NCBI GenBank assembly: GCA_019117205.1
Contig: DXAC01000007.1
Coordinates: 1 to 43,882, forward strand
Source: Candidatus Allofournierella merdigallinarum
GTDB taxonomy: Bacteria; Bacillota; Clostridia; Oscillospirales; Ruminococcaceae
DNA: 43,882 nucleotides
Direction of reading: 5' to 3'
This document shows, piece by piece, positions 11,634-20,461 of the stretch (positions are counted from its first letter, which is position 1; each line of letters begins with the position of its first letter). Made by a program: the position numbers and the translations under genes. The notes beneath the pieces are model-generated. The model had not been told where the DNA came from. It was given only the letters and a program-made list of their open reading frames with translations, and searched no databases.

Positions 11634-12559
11634 TTGGCCTTGTCCGGGTGGTCGGGCAACACGGGGGTGACGGCGGCGATGGCCACCTCGATCATCGAGT
11701 CGTCCGGCTCAAAGGTGGTGAGCCGCTGGAGCCACAGCCCCGGGGCGCTGATGATGCGGGTGAACAGGTTGTCGTAACGGCCCGCCAGCTTGATGAGCTC
11801 GTAGCTGATCCCCATCACCGCCGGCAGCAGCAGCAGTTTCAGCACCACCCGCAGGCCGGTGCTGTTCCAGGGCAGCATACTGAACAGCAGGATGCTGACG
11901 ATGAGCACCAGGATCATGAAGCTGGTCCCGCACCGGGGGTGGAAGCGCCGGTGATGGCGGATGTTCTCCACGGTGAGCTCCTGGCCCGCCTCATAGCAGG
12001 CGATGGTCTTGTGCTCGGCGCCGTGGTACTCGAACACCCGGTGGATCTCTTTCATGCGGGTGCACAGGAACAGGTAGCCCACGAACAGGGCGATCTTGAG
12101 CACCCCCTCCAGCAGCACCTTGCCCCAGCCCAGGGGCACAAAGCGGTCGACAAAGCCCACGATGGCGGTGGGCAGGATCATAAAGAGCACGATGGCCAGC
12201 AGCCCGCCGCAGACGGCGGCCAGCGCCATGACGAAGCTCTGAAAGGCGGGGCCGGTGTGCTCGTTCAGCCATTTCTCCAGCCGGCCGGGCTCGGCCTCGG
12301 CCTCCTCGGGCATACTGATCTCGGCGGAGTGCATCAGGTACCGGTAGCCCAGCACCAGGTTTTCGATCATCGCCGCCGCCCCCCGCACCAGGGGGATCTT
12401 CTGCCAGCGGTGGTGACGCACCGGCTCCTCCAACAGGTCGATGCCGCCGTCCGGCTTACGCACCGCCACGCAGATCTTCTCGGGGCCGCGCATCATGATG
12501 CCCTCCATCAGGGCCTGGCCGCCCACGCTGGTCTTGAAACATTCCTTTGGTTTTTCCAT
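11627..12559 (-). CDS. DUF1385 family membrane protein (YqhQ-like)
   Basis: 310 aa from the ATG at 12559, which has AAGGAGAACGA in front; the frame is open upstream to 13102 but that part is antisense-like and lies over the next gene. Family hallmarks are GGQALMEGIMMRG (13-25), EYHGAEHKTIACYEAG, and HHRRFHPRCGTSF just before hydrophobic segments. The function of the family is unknown; it is an integral membrane protein commonly next to prmC in Firmicutes, as here. Overlap with prmC by 7 nt indicates one transcript. Confidence 0.9.
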   Translation of the reverse strand: MEKPKECFKTSVGGQALMEGIMMRGPEKICVAVRKPDGGIDLLEEPVRHHRWQKIPLVRGAAAMIENLVLGYRYLMHSAEISMPEEAEAEPGRLEKWLNEHTGPAFQSFVMALAAVCGGLLAIVLFMILPTAIVGFVDRFVPLGWGKVLLEGVLKIALFVGYLFLCTRMKEIHRVFEYHGAEHKTIACYEAGQELTVENIRHHRRFHPRCGTSFMILVLIVSILLFSMLPWNSTGLRVVLKLLLLPAVMGISYELIKLAGRYDNLFTRIISAPGLWLQRLTTFEPDDSMIEVAIAAVTPVLPDHPDKAKW

Positions 12560-12609
12560 TCGTTCTCCTTTTGGGCCCGCGGGCCCGCGCCTGCCGCGCG
12601 TTTGCCCGG

Positions 12610-14502
12610 TCACAGGGCCGGGACGGCAAGCTCTTTGATAAAGGTCAGTGTGCCGTCCGCCTCCAGGGCGTACAGGCAGTTGGCCCGCACCGGCGCGCCG
12701 TCGGCGTCGGCAAGGGCGAGGGCGTCCGCCACGCTCTGGCCGTTCCAGCTGCACAGGAGGTACTGGTCTTCCCCGCCGCCGGCGGCCCACTGGGCGTACC
12801 GGTCGGCCAGGGCGTCGCCAAACTCCACCGGGTTCAGGGCAAGGGTGCTGCCCGGGGCCAGCTCGAACTTGTACAGCCGGCAGTCGTGGCTCCACTGGGG
12901 CCCCTCGGTGAGCACCAGGGTGAACGCGTCGGCCCGGTACATCTCCGGCACAAAGCCGTCGAACAGCGGCTGCATCGCAGTTTGCTCCCGGGCCCAGTTG
13001 GCCTCCTCCGGGTCCAGGGCACGGTGGGCCAGAAAGCGGCCGGGCACCAGCTCGGTGGCCGCCGTCCAGTTCACCCCGAACACCAGCGCCAGCCCGGCGC
13101 ACACCGCCGCCAGCGCCCGGGCCCGGGGCCGGCGCAGGCGGCCGGCAAAGGGCGCCAGCGCCCCCGCCGCCAGGTAGACCATGGCGATGGGCAGCGGTGC
13201 GATGTACCGGTGGTAGGCCGCCAGCTGGGCGGCCTCGTCCGCGTCGAAGAGGTACAGATAGGAATAGCAGAGCATCACCGCGTAGGCCAGAAACACCGCC
13301 GTCATGCCGCCGCCGGCCAGCGCCAGCGCCTTTTTGCGCCCCGGCTCCAGCCGCATGAGCACCGCGGCCGCCAGCCAGAACAGCGCCAGCGCCCCCAGGG
13401 CGGACAGCCCGCCGGTGCGGTTCAGCGGCTCAAAGCAGAAGAATTGCAGATAGTGGGGAATGACCTCCCCCGCCTGGCCGCCGCCGGTGAAGAACTCCAG
13501 CAGGTTGGCGGGGCCAAAGGCGCCCGCCGCCACGTCCCGGGTGAAGTAGGAGCTGGTGCCCTTGAGCAGGCACAGCACCTGCCAGCTGGCCCAGGCGGCG
13601 GGAATGGCGGCCACAGCGGCCGCCGCCGTCAGCCGGGCGGCGAGGCTGCCCCGGCGCAGCAGCTCCCGCAGCGGCTCTCTCCAGAGCACCAGCACCGCCG
13701 CCAGACCGGTGAGGGCATACAGCGGCCCGGTGCTTTTGGAGAGCACCAGCAGGCACAGGCTGCCGCTGACCGCCGCCACGTCCCACAGGCCGGGCCGGGG
13801 GCTGCGCCAGGCGGTGAGCAGGGCCCAGCCCAGCAGCAGGGTCATCACCGGCTCCACCACCAGGCTCATCTGGTGATATTTGGTGTAAAAGGCCGGGAAG
13901 ATCAACAGAAAAGCCGTCTCCCCCGCCACCAGCAGCAGGTCGGCCCACCAGCGGCGGCGCCAGCCGAAGTCCGCCAGCAGCGGCAGGGCAAGCGCGGCGT
14001 ACCAGGCGATCTGGATGGTGATCATGGCCCGCACCGTCACCCGGGGGGCGAACAGGTGGAGAAAGGCCGTGAGCATCTGCAGCCCCGGCGGATAGTCGCT
14101 GAACGTGGAGGCGCTTTGGGCCGCCGCGGGGAACTGGTCGATACCGCTGATCTGGCGGGTGAACAGGCCCCAGTGGGCGATGTCGTCGAAGATGGTGAGC
14201 TGGATCTGGCCGCTGAACGCCGCCGCCAGCCCCACGGCCAGCACAAAGGCGAAAAAGGAGGGCTCCCACCGCAGCCCGCGTCCCCCGCCCCGGCGCAAGG
14301 CGAAAAAGGCCAGCGCCGCCGCCGCGGGCAGCAGGAACAGGGGCAGCCATTCCTTTTCCCCCGCGCCGGCGAACAGGTAAGTGACCAGCGAAACGGCGGT
14401 GAGGACAAGGGGCAGGGTCTGGGCAAAAGAGATATGCGCCAGACGGGTGGCGAGCAGCGCCAGACACACCAGCAACATTCCTAAACTGAGGCAGGATACC
14501 AT
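12610..14502 (-). CDS. Polytopic membrane protein, probable GT-C-fold glycosyltransferase
   Basis: 630 aa with about ten to twelve hydrophobic segments in the first ~480 residues and a soluble C-terminal domain of about 150 residues. The first large loop contains FDDIAHWG (105-112) and SDYPPG (135-140), the acidic-then-YPPG layout seen in lipid-linked sugar transferases of the GT-C superfamily; on that basis it probably transfers a sugar from a polyprenyl-phosphate donor on the outer face. Donor and acceptor are not evident. The ATG at 14502 has no convincing ribosome binding site; an ATG 27 nt downstream (14475) with AGGA is an alternative. It follows the histidine kinase gene after 52 nt. 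Confidence 0.6.
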   Translation of the reverse strand: MVSCLSLGMLLVCLALLATRLAHISFAQTLPLVLTAVSLVTYLFAGAGEKEWLPLFLLPAAAALAFFALRRGGGRGLRWEPSFFAFVLAVGLAAAFSGQIQLTIFDDIAHWGLFTRQISGIDQFPAAAQSASTFSDYPPGLQMLTAFLHLFAPRVTVRAMITIQIAWYAALALPLLADFGWRRRWWADLLLVAGETAFLLIFPAFYTKYHQMSLVVEPVMTLLLGWALLTAWRSPRPGLWDVAAVSGSLCLLVLSKSTGPLYALTGLAAVLVLWREPLRELLRRGSLAARLTAAAAVAAIPAAWASWQVLCLLKGTSSYFTRDVAAGAFGPANLLEFFTGGGQAGEVIPHYLQFFCFEPLNRTGGLSALGALALFWLAAAVLMRLEPGRKKALALAGGGMTAVFLAYAVMLCYSYLYLFDADEAAQLAAYHRYIAPLPIAMVYLAAGALAPFAGRLRRPRARALAAVCAGLALVFGVNWTAATELVPGRFLAHRALDPEEANWAREQTAMQPLFDGFVPEMYRADAFTLVLTEGPQWSHDCRLYKFELAPGSTLALNPVEFGDALADRYAQWAAGGGEDQYLLCSWNGQSVADALALADADGAPVRANCLYALEADGTLTFIKELAVPAL

Positions 14503-14554
14503 AGGCCGTTGTGCGCGGAGCCGCCGGGGCCCGCCGCGCCTTCCTTTCTTTCGA

Positions 14555-15979
14555 TCATTTGTCCGCCCCGTGCTTGTACAGGGGCAGGCGCAGGGTCACG
14601 GTGGTGCCCACGCCAAAGGTGGAGTCGATGTTCGCCTCGCCGTCCAGGGCGGTCATGATCTCGTCCACCACCGCAAGGCCGATGCCGCTGCCACGGGCCG
14701 CGCCCTTGCCCTTGAAGAACTTGAGCTTGACGTTTTCCAAATCCTCCGGCAGGATGCCCTTGCCCTGGTCGGAGATGACCACGTAGGCGTTGTCCCCCTC
14801 CTGCAAAAGGTCGATGGTGATGGCGCCGCCGGGGCTGGAGTACTTCACCGCGTTGTCCAGCACGTTGACGAACACCTGCCGCAGGCGGGCCGGGTCCGCC
14901 CAGATGGGCAGAGGCACCTCCGGCTCCTCGTAGACCAGCTGCAGCCCGTCCTGCTCGATGCGGGGCTGCATGAACAGGGCCGCGTCGGTGACCTCCGCCA
15001 CCAGGTCCAGGGGCTGGCACTCCAGCTTGACGCCGCTTTGCAGCCGGGAGAAGCTCAACAGCTCCTCCACCATGGCGTAGAGCCGCTCGGTCTCCCGGCC
15101 GATGATGGAAAGGCCCTTGCGATAGTTCTCATCCTCCGGGTCGCGGATGGCGGCGATGGTCTCCACCCAGCCCCGGATGCTGGTAAGGGGGGTACGCAGC
15201 TCGTGGCTCACCGAGCTGATGAACTCGTTTTGCAGCCGCTCGGTCTTGCTGAGCTCCTCCGCCATCTCGTTGATCCGCCGGCACAGCCGGCCGATCTCGT
15301 CGTTGTAGGGTGCGTCCGGCAGGCGCACCGACAAATCGCCCCGGGCAATGGCGGTGGCGGCCTCCTCGATCTGGCGCACCGGCCGCACGATGCTGCCCAC
15401 GAAGAACAGCCCGCTCCAGACGGTGAACAGCAGGATCAGCGCGCCGATGCCCAGGGCGATGGCCGTCTGGCGCACCAGCAGCTCGTCCACCAGCGAGAGG
15501 TTGGTGAGCATCCGCATGGCGGCGGCCTCCTCGCAGGCGTAGGGCACCAGCACGGTGATGGCCATCACCCGCTGGCCGGAGGCGTCGGTGTAGATCAGCT
15601 CCCCCTGGCCGGTGGTGCTGACCAGCGCCTCCAGAAAGTCCTCCGGGGCCTCGGTGTAGCGCACCAGCGCGCCGGAGGAGGTGATCAGCGGCTGGCCGGA
15701 GGAATCCAGCAGCATGAACTCGAATTTGTCCTTGTCGTCGAACTGCTCCACCGCCCGGTGGAGCAGCTGGCTGCGCCCCGCCGCCGTGAGGGCGGGGTTG
15801 GTGCCGGTGACGATGTTCAGCTGGCCGGAGATGCTGGAGATGCGGCTGAGGATGGACTGCCGCGCCTCGTTGTAGTAGCCGGACCAGCTGGAGGCGATAA
15901 AGAGCCCCTCCGCCAGGGCCACCAGCAAAAGAGTGACCAGCAGGCTGCCCCGCAGCCAGCGCCGGGTGATGCTGTTCAC
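14555..15979 (-). CDS. Sensor histidine kinase (HAMP, HisKA, HATPase)
   Basis: 474 aa. TM1 about 11-30, extracytoplasmic sensor region about 31-170, TM2 about 172-196, HAMP about 197-248, HisKA with phospho-His H259 in SVSHELRTPLTSIRGW, then HATPase_c with an N-box (NVLDNAVKYS), G1 DQGKGI and G2 GSGIGLAVV. It is the partner of the response regulator immediately upstream, separated by 37 nt. The architecture resembles PhoR/ResE/VicK-type kinases. The lipoprotein gene upstream in the same transcript may supply an external input; that is inference. Confidence 0.93.
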   Translation of the reverse strand: MNSITRRWLRGSLLVTLLLVALAEGLFIASSWSGYYNEARQSILSRISSISGQLNIVTGTNPALTAAGRSQLLHRAVEQFDDKDKFEFMLLDSSGQPLITSSGALVRYTEAPEDFLEALVSTTGQGELIYTDASGQRVMAITVLVPYACEEAAAMRMLTNLSLVDELLVRQTAIALGIGALILLFTVWSGLFFVGSIVRPVRQIEEAATAIARGDLSVRLPDAPYNDEIGRLCRRINEMAEELSKTERLQNEFISSVSHELRTPLTSIRGWVETIAAIRDPEDENYRKGLSIIGRETERLYAMVEELLSFSRLQSGVKLECQPLDLVAEVTDAALFMQPRIEQDGLQLVYEEPEVPLPIWADPARLRQVFVNVLDNAVKYSSPGGAITIDLLQEGDNAYVVISDQGKGILPEDLENVKLKFFKGKGAARGSGIGLAVVDEIMTALDGEANIDSTFGVGTTVTLRLPLYKHGADK

Positions 15980-16016
15980 AAAGGCAGACCTCCTCTCCCC
16001 TTACGGCCTTGCGCCG

Positions 16017-16712
16017 TCAGCCGTTCCAGCGGTAGCCGTAGCCCCAGACGGTGAGGATGTGCTTGGGGCTGGAGGGCTCGTCCTCGATCTTCATCCGCAG
16101 GCGGCGGATGTTCACGTCCACGATCTTCACGTCGCCGAAGTAGTTCTCGCCCCACACGCCCTCCAGGATCTTCTCCCGCACCAGGGCCGCGCCGGGGTTC
16201 TGGAAGAACAGCTCCATGATCTGGAACTCCACCTGGGTCAGGTCGATGGGCTCGCCCTTTTTGTAGAGCACCCGGCTCTTCTGGTCCAGCACGAACTGGC
16301 CGCTGACCAGCCGGGAGCCGTCCGTCTCGGCGGCGGCGCCGGTGCGCTGTACCCGGCGGCAGAGCGCGTCGATGCGGGCCAGCAGCTCGGAGACGCTGAA
16401 AGGCTTGGTCATATAGTCGTCCGCCCCGATGGACAGGCCCCGGATCTTGTCCTGCTCCATGCTCTTGGCGCTGAGGATGATGATGCCGATGGCGTTGTTG
16501 TCCCGCCGGATGGCCTCGCACAGGGAGAAGCCGTTCATGCCGGGGAGCATCACGTCCAGCACGGCGGCCTCGCAGCCGCCCTCGCTGCCCAGCAGCTCCA
16601 GCGCCCGCTCGGCGCTGCCCGCCTCCAGCACCTCGTAGCCCGCCATGCGCAGATTGAGGGCGATGAGCTCGCGGATACTGTCCTCGTCTTCCACTACCAG
16701 AACTCGTCTCAT
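16017..16712 (-). CDS. OmpR/PhoB-type response regulator
   Basis: 231 aa from the ATG at 16712, preceded by AAAGGAGG; the frame continues 17 codons upstream but without a ribosome binding site. Receiver domain: acidic pair E9/D10, phosphoacceptor D53 in VLDVMLPG, S81 and K103. C-terminal winged helix ends RRLRMKIEDEPSSPKHILTVWGYGYRWNG, typical of DNA-binding OmpR proteins. It would be phosphorylated by the adjacent kinase; target genes are not evident. Confidence 0.95.
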   Translation of the reverse strand: MRRVLVVEDEDSIRELIALNLRMAGYEVLEAGSAERALELLGSEGGCEAAVLDVMLPGMNGFSLCEAIRRDNNAIGIIILSAKSMEQDKIRGLSIGADDYMTKPFSVSELLARIDALCRRVQRTGAAAETDGSRLVSGQFVLDQKSRVLYKKGEPIDLTQVEFQIMELFFQNPGAALVREKILEGVWGENYFGDVKIVDVNIRRLRMKIEDEPSSPKHILTVWGYGYRWNG

Positions 16713-16759
16713 GGTTTGACCTCCTTTGAAACAGGCCGCCGGCCTGTGGTGGTATGCGC

Positions 16760-18046
16760 TCACAGCACCCGGAACCCCCGGGTGAGGGACGTGACGGAGA
16801 CCTGCTGCGCCGCCGGGCCCAGCCGGGCCTGCACCTTGCGGGCGCCGATGTTGCCCAGCAGGACATAGCCGCTGCCCTGGGCCCCCGGGCCCGCCACCCG
16901 CACGGTGAGATACAGCTGCTCGCCGTCGGCGCTGCGCACCTGCCAGCTGTCCGTCTCGTCGCCGTCGGTGATGAGGATGTCCTCCCGCCAGGCCGCGGGC
17001 AACTCCAGATAGTAGCCGTATTCCAGGTCGGCCACGCCGAAGCTCTTCTCCTGCTGGTACTCGCTGGTGTAGTCCATCCAGGCCACAAAGCTCAGCCGGT
17101 TCACCGCCAGGTTGTCCAGGCCCGCGCCGTCCAGTTGGGTGGGGATCTCCACCGCGCCGTCGTCGTCGATGTCCTGGCTCTTGAGCAGGGTGGAATACCG
17201 CTGGGTGGCGTCAAACAGGTCCTCCACCGTGATAGGGTGGAACGTGACCAGCTGCTGGAGCCGAGCGTCGTAGTAGAGGATCATGCTGGCAAGGGTGTTG
17301 GCGCTGCCGGTCTGGCCGTCCAGGATCAGATAGTAGCTGCCGTCGTCCCCCCGGCTGGTATACAGCCCGTCGCAGGTGGTGAACTGTGCCCCCACCGACA
17401 CCGGGGTCATCACCGGGGCGAACTGGCCGTCCTGGGCGGTGAGCATCTGCAGCTGCAGGCCGCTGCCGGTCTCGGGGCCGATGATCACCAGGTCGCTGCC
17501 GCCGCTGCCGGAGATGTCCCGCAGTTCGTACTGGGAGTAGGCCTGGTGGAACACCTCGTTCAGCGTCTCGTTTTGATAGGAGTACACCGCCAGGTACTTC
17601 TCCCCCGACGCGCCGGCGTAGCCCACCAGCAGCTGGGTGCCCTGGGCCCCCCGCAAGGCGGCGGTCTCCAGGCTCTCCACCGAGGTGGAAAGGCCCTCCC
17701 GCTCCTGGGTGACCGTCCACTCGCCGTCCACCATCTCCAGCACCGCCAGATGGACGTTCTGGCCCTTGGCGGCGCTCACATACAGGGCGGCCGCGTCGGT
17801 GACGCCGTCGCCGTCCCAGTCGTCGAACACAAAGGGGGAAAGGCGCTCGCCGGTGGTGGGGTATTTCATCTGGGGCGTCTCGCCCAGGTAGGCGATCAGC
17901 GCCTTTTCCACCTGGTCCTGCTGGCCGTCCAGCTGGGGGGCGCGCAGCAGCTCCTCCACCCCGGCAGGGCTGGCCCCGCAGCCCGCCAGCAGGCAGAGCG
18001 ACGCCGCCAGCGCAACGGCCCGTTTCGCCCATTTCACCAGCCCCAC
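16760..18046 (-). CDS. Lipoprotein with FG-GAP/EF-hand-like loops upstream of a two-component system
   Basis: 428 aa with a signal peptide and lipobox LLAGC (lipidated C23), so anchored outside the membrane. It contains calcium-loop-like motifs DWDGDGVTD (76-84) and DIDDDGAVEIP (about 290-300), as in VCBS/FG-GAP repeat proteins, amid repeated short beta strands. No enzyme motif was recognised. Start is GTG at 18046, very close to AAAAGGGGG; GTG at 18037 has better spacing and is a good alternative. It leads the transcript lipoprotein-regulator-kinase, with 47 nt to the regulator, suggesting a sensory accessory role. Confidence 0.7.
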   Translation of the reverse strand: MGLVKWAKRAVALAASLCLLAGCGASPAGVEELLRAPQLDGQQDQVEKALIAYLGETPQMKYPTTGERLSPFVFDDWDGDGVTDAAALYVSAAKGQNVHLAVLEMVDGEWTVTQEREGLSTSVESLETAALRGAQGTQLLVGYAGASGEKYLAVYSYQNETLNEVFHQAYSQYELRDISGSGGSDLVIIGPETGSGLQLQMLTAQDGQFAPVMTPVSVGAQFTTCDGLYTSRGDDGSYYLILDGQTGSANTLASMILYYDARLQQLVTFHPITVEDLFDATQRYSTLLKSQDIDDDGAVEIPTQLDGAGLDNLAVNRLSFVAWMDYTSEYQQEKSFGVADLEYGYYLELPAAWREDILITDGDETDSWQVRSADGEQLYLTVRVAGPGAQGSGYVLLGNIGARKVQARLGPAAQQVSVTSLTRGFRVL

Positions 18047-18070
18047 CCCCTTTTTTCATATTCAGGGGTT

Positions 18071-18099
18071 ATTATATCACGAAAGCAGGCCAATTCCAA
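18071..18099 (-). promoter_or_regulatory. Extended -10 promoter for the lipoprotein/two-component operon
   Basis: Minus strand TTGGAA (18094-18099), 17-bp spacer, TATAAT (18071-18076) with an extended TGA just before it (TGATATAAT). The TGA is also the stop codon of the ZIP transporter gene, so the promoter is embedded in the end of that gene. Confidence 0.7.
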
Positions 18100-18835
18100 G
18101 GGTCATCGCCAAAAGCCCCGCCCCGAAGCCCGCCGCCGTGTCCCCCCGCCGGCCCAGGGAAAAGCCGGTGGGCAGCAGCTCGGCCACGCTCACCCAGCAC
18201 ATCACACCGCTCACCAGCGCCACCAGCCCGGTGACCAGGCCGGCGGTGAGCCGCCCGCCCAGCAGCGCGAACGCTGCCAGCGCCCCCGCCGGCTCCGCCA
18301 GGCCTGAGATCAGCGCCGCCGCCGCCCCTTTTGCCCGGCTGCGGGTGGCGTAGTACACCGGCAGCGCCACCGCAAGGCCCTCCGGCAGGTTGTGCAGCGC
18401 CACCGCCACCGCCAGCCGCAGGCCCAGCGCCGGGTCCTCCAGGCCGGAAAACAGGGTGAGCACCCCCTCGGGCAGGTTGTGGGCCACCAGCGCCAGGGCG
18501 GTGACCAGGGCGCTGTGGAGCACCCGGGCCTCCTCGCCGCGGCCGGCGAACAGCCGGGGCTCGGGCACCAGCCGCCCCAGCAGCAGGGCCGCTGCCATGC
18601 CCAGCGCCGCCAGGCTGGCCGCCGCGCCCGCCGCGCCCGCCGGGGAAAAGGCCGCCCGGTAGCGCTCCATGGCTTCCGGCAGCATATCCGCAAGGCTCAC
18701 CGTGATCATCACGCCCGCCCCGAAGCCCAGTGAAAAGGCCATGCCCCGCCGCCCCGGCCGGCGCAGCACCCCCAAAAGCCCGCCCAGGCCGGTGGAAAGG
18801 CCCGCCAGCGTGGTGGCCGCCATCGCGTACAGCAT
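18077..18835 (-). CDS. ZIP-family divalent metal transporter (ZupT/GufA-like)
   Basis: 252 aa, about eight hydrophobic helices. The two metal-binding helices are diagnostic: HNLPEG at 119-124 and again at 148-153. A loop of about 30 residues separates helices 3 and 4. The family imports zinc or related divalent cations. The frame is open to 19021, but the ATG at 18835 is preceded by AGGGGGCG and starts with a membrane helix, whereas the upstream part is basic and family-unlike. No metalloregulator site was seen nearby. Confidence 0.88.
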   Translation of the reverse strand: MLYAMAATTLAGLSTGLGGLLGVLRRPGRRGMAFSLGFGAGVMITVSLADMLPEAMERYRAAFSPAGAAGAAASLAALGMAAALLLGRLVPEPRLFAGRGEEARVLHSALVTALALVAHNLPEGVLTLFSGLEDPALGLRLAVAVALHNLPEGLAVALPVYYATRSRAKGAAAALISGLAEPAGALAAFALLGGRLTAGLVTGLVALVSGVMCWVSVAELLPTGFSLGRRGDTAAGFGAGLLAMTLGIGLLS

Positions 18836-19019
18836 ACAAAAACGCCCCCTGCCCTTTTTTACAAGGATATGGGGCGCGCCCGGCCCGTATGAGCGTCGGC
18901 ATATTCTCCAACGCCGCCGGCGCGCCTTTGGCCACTCTGCCCATTGACCAGCCCGGCGCACACAGGCAAACTGATAGATATCACAGGCGCTGTGCGCCGG
19001 CCATGCGGAGGAGCGTGTC

Positions 19020-19379
19020 ATGGGACTGAACGTCTACGCCGGGACGCTGACCCGGTACTACGCGAACAACTGGAAATGCGCGGTGCAGCAGTGGGCGGAG
19101 GCCCACGGCTACACATTCCGGAAAATCGACACGAACGGCGAACAGGTGACCGATGAGGGCATCGACCCCGTCGGCGTGCAGCAGGCGCTGGAAGTCTGGC
19201 GGGATGAGGTGCTGGAGGCCCTCGCGTCCCCGGAGGAGCCCCCCTTGGCCCCCTGGCCGGAGAACAACGAAGCGCCCTACTACACCGACAAGCCCGACTG
19301 GGACGCCTTTGGCGCCATGCTGCTGGTGGCCGCCCGCATCACCGACAAGCAGGGCAACGTGGTCCAGGTGATCGAGTGA
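19020..19379 (+). CDS. Conserved-looking hypothetical protein, 119 aa
   Basis: A soluble acidic protein starting MGLNVYAGTLTRYYANNWK, rich in Trp and Tyr (six W, six Y), with no signal peptide or membrane segment. The ATG follows CGGAGGAG at good spacing and the gene ends before a clear terminator, so it looks like a real monocistronic gene. A weak promoter candidate is TTGACC (18944-18949). Function is not recognised; aromatic-rich residues near the start resemble small uncharacterised proteins of Clostridia, but this is only an impression. It is transcribed against both neighbours. Confidence 0.75.
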   Translation: MGLNVYAGTLTRYYANNWKCAVQQWAEAHGYTFRKIDTNGEQVTDEGIDPVGVQQALEVWRDEVLEALASPEEPPLAPWPENNEAPYYTDKPDWDAFGAMLLVAARITDKQGNVVQVIE

Positions 19380-19407
19380 GCCGCCGCGGGCCCGTATAAA
19401 AAGTGAG

Positions 19408-19441
19408 AGGGACGCTCCCTGGCAGGGGGAGCGTCCCTTTT
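19408..19441 (+). terminator. Terminator of the 119-aa gene, possibly bidirectional
   Basis: AGGGACGCTCC (19408-19418) pairs with GGAGCGTCCCT (19428-19438), followed by TTT. It lies between convergent genes (the 119-aa gene and deoC) and could serve both. Confidence 0.8.
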
Positions 19442-19474
19442 CCATTGTCTGCGTTTGTCCCGCCGGCGCGGGGG

Positions 19475-20143
19475 TCAATACCCCTCGGCGGAGAGGCCCT
19501 GGACCAGCTTGACCACCCGGCTGGTGCCCAGGCGGTCGGCCCCCAGCCGGATGAAGCGCTCGGCGTCGTCCAGGGTGGAGATGCCCCCGGCGGCCTTGAT
19601 CTTGCAGCGGCCGGCGCAGCAGCGGGCGAACAGCTCAATGTCCGCGAAAGTGGCCCCGGCGGTGGAAAAGCCGGTGCTGGTCTTGATGAAGTCCGCCCCG
19701 GCGTCGATCACCGCCTGGCACATGGTCTCCTTTTCGGCGTCGGTGAGCAGGCAGGTCTCGATGATCACCTTGAGCACGTGGTCCCCCACCGCCTTTTTCA
19801 GCCGGGCGATCTCGTCGGTGACAAAGGCCACGTCCCCGGCCTTGAGCCGGCCGATGTTGATGACCATGTCCACCTCCGCCGCGCCGTTTTCGATGGCGGT
19901 CTTCGCCTCGAACACCTTGGTGGCGGTGTCGGTGGCCCCCAGGGGGAAGCCCACCACCGTACACACCGGCACGGCGCCCTGCATGTATTCGGCGGCCTGC
20001 TTCACAAAACAGGGGTTGATGCACACCGAGGCGGTGTGGTACTCCATCGCCTCGTCGCAGAGCTTTTGGATGTCCGCCCAGGTGGACTCCGGCTTGAGCA
20101 GGGTGTGGTCCACGCGGGCGAGAATGGCGGCGGTGTCCATCAT
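19475..20143 (-). CDS. deoC: Deoxyribose-phosphate aldolase DeoC
   Basis: Cleaves 2-deoxyribose-5-phosphate to glyceraldehyde-3-phosphate and acetaldehyde in deoxynucleoside catabolism. 222 aa with the class I aldolase landmarks: DHTLLKPEST (12-21), VGFPLGA (64-70), DMVINIGRLKAGD (92-104), and DFIKTSTGFSTAGAT with Schiff-base K154. C-terminal AAGGIST and GTSR phosphate-site motifs are present. The start ATG (20141-20143) overlaps the TGA of the small upstream gene as AAATGATG. The frame is open upstream to 20329, but that part is the other-frame shadow of the small gene. Confidence 0.95.
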   Translation of the reverse strand: MMDTAAILARVDHTLLKPESTWADIQKLCDEAMEYHTASVCINPCFVKQAAEYMQGAVPVCTVVGFPLGATDTATKVFEAKTAIENGAAEVDMVINIGRLKAGDVAFVTDEIARLKKAVGDHVLKVIIETCLLTDAEKETMCQAVIDAGADFIKTSTGFSTAGATFADIELFARCCAGRCKIKAAGGISTLDDAERFIRLGADRLGTSRVVKLVQGLSAEGY

Positions 20144-20286
20144 TTCACATGGCCCCCCAGCTTGCAGTGCTTGCACTGACGGGCCTTGCTCATGCCCACG
20201 GCGGCGAAGACGATGGCCAGCACCCCGGCCACGGTGGCAGCGATGCCCAAAACGAGGCCGGCCAAACGGAACGCGGAACCTTTCAT
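20140..20286 (-). CDS. 48-aa single-span membrane peptide with a CKHCK motif
   Basis: Starts at the ATG 20284-20286, eight bases after a perfect AGGAGG; an in-frame ATG six bases upstream (20292) sits too close to the site. Residues 8-31 form one hydrophobic helix (FRLAGLVLGIAATVAGVLAI and on), followed by a short basic tail with C38 and C41 in CKHCK. The stop overlaps the deoC start, so the two are probably translationally coupled. Family unknown; the Cys pair may bind metal or form a disulfide, which is speculation. Confidence 0.65.
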   Translation of the reverse strand: MKGSAFRLAGLVLGIAATVAGVLAIVFAAVGMSKARQCKHCKLGGHVK

Positions 20287-20336
20287 GTTCATAACCTCCT
20301 GACCTGCCGCCGGCGGCGGCGTTATTCACTGGCTCC

Positions 20337-20365
20337 AGTATACCACACCGCCGGCCGTTTGCCCA
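20337..20365 (-). promoter_or_regulatory. Extended -10 promoter for small peptide and deoC
   Basis: Minus strand TGGGCA (20360-20365), 17-bp spacer and TATACT (20337-20342), with an extended TGG before the -10 (TGGTATACT). It lies 51 bases upstream of the small gene start. Confidence 0.6.
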
Positions 20366-20384
20366 GCCCCTTTTGCGCCGGCCA

Positions 20385-20414
20385 TTGACAGGGCCGCCGG
20401 CGGCGGGCTATGAT
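20385..20414 (+). promoter_or_regulatory. Promoter of the 72-aa gene
   Basis: TTGACA (20385-20390), 18-bp spacer, TATGAT (20409-20414): a perfect -35 and a 5-of-6 -10, divergent from the deoC promoter. Confidence 0.8.
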
Positions 20415-20461
20415 TAAGGCGCGGGGCCGCCCGGCCCGCGCAGAGACAGGAGGCGCATGGT

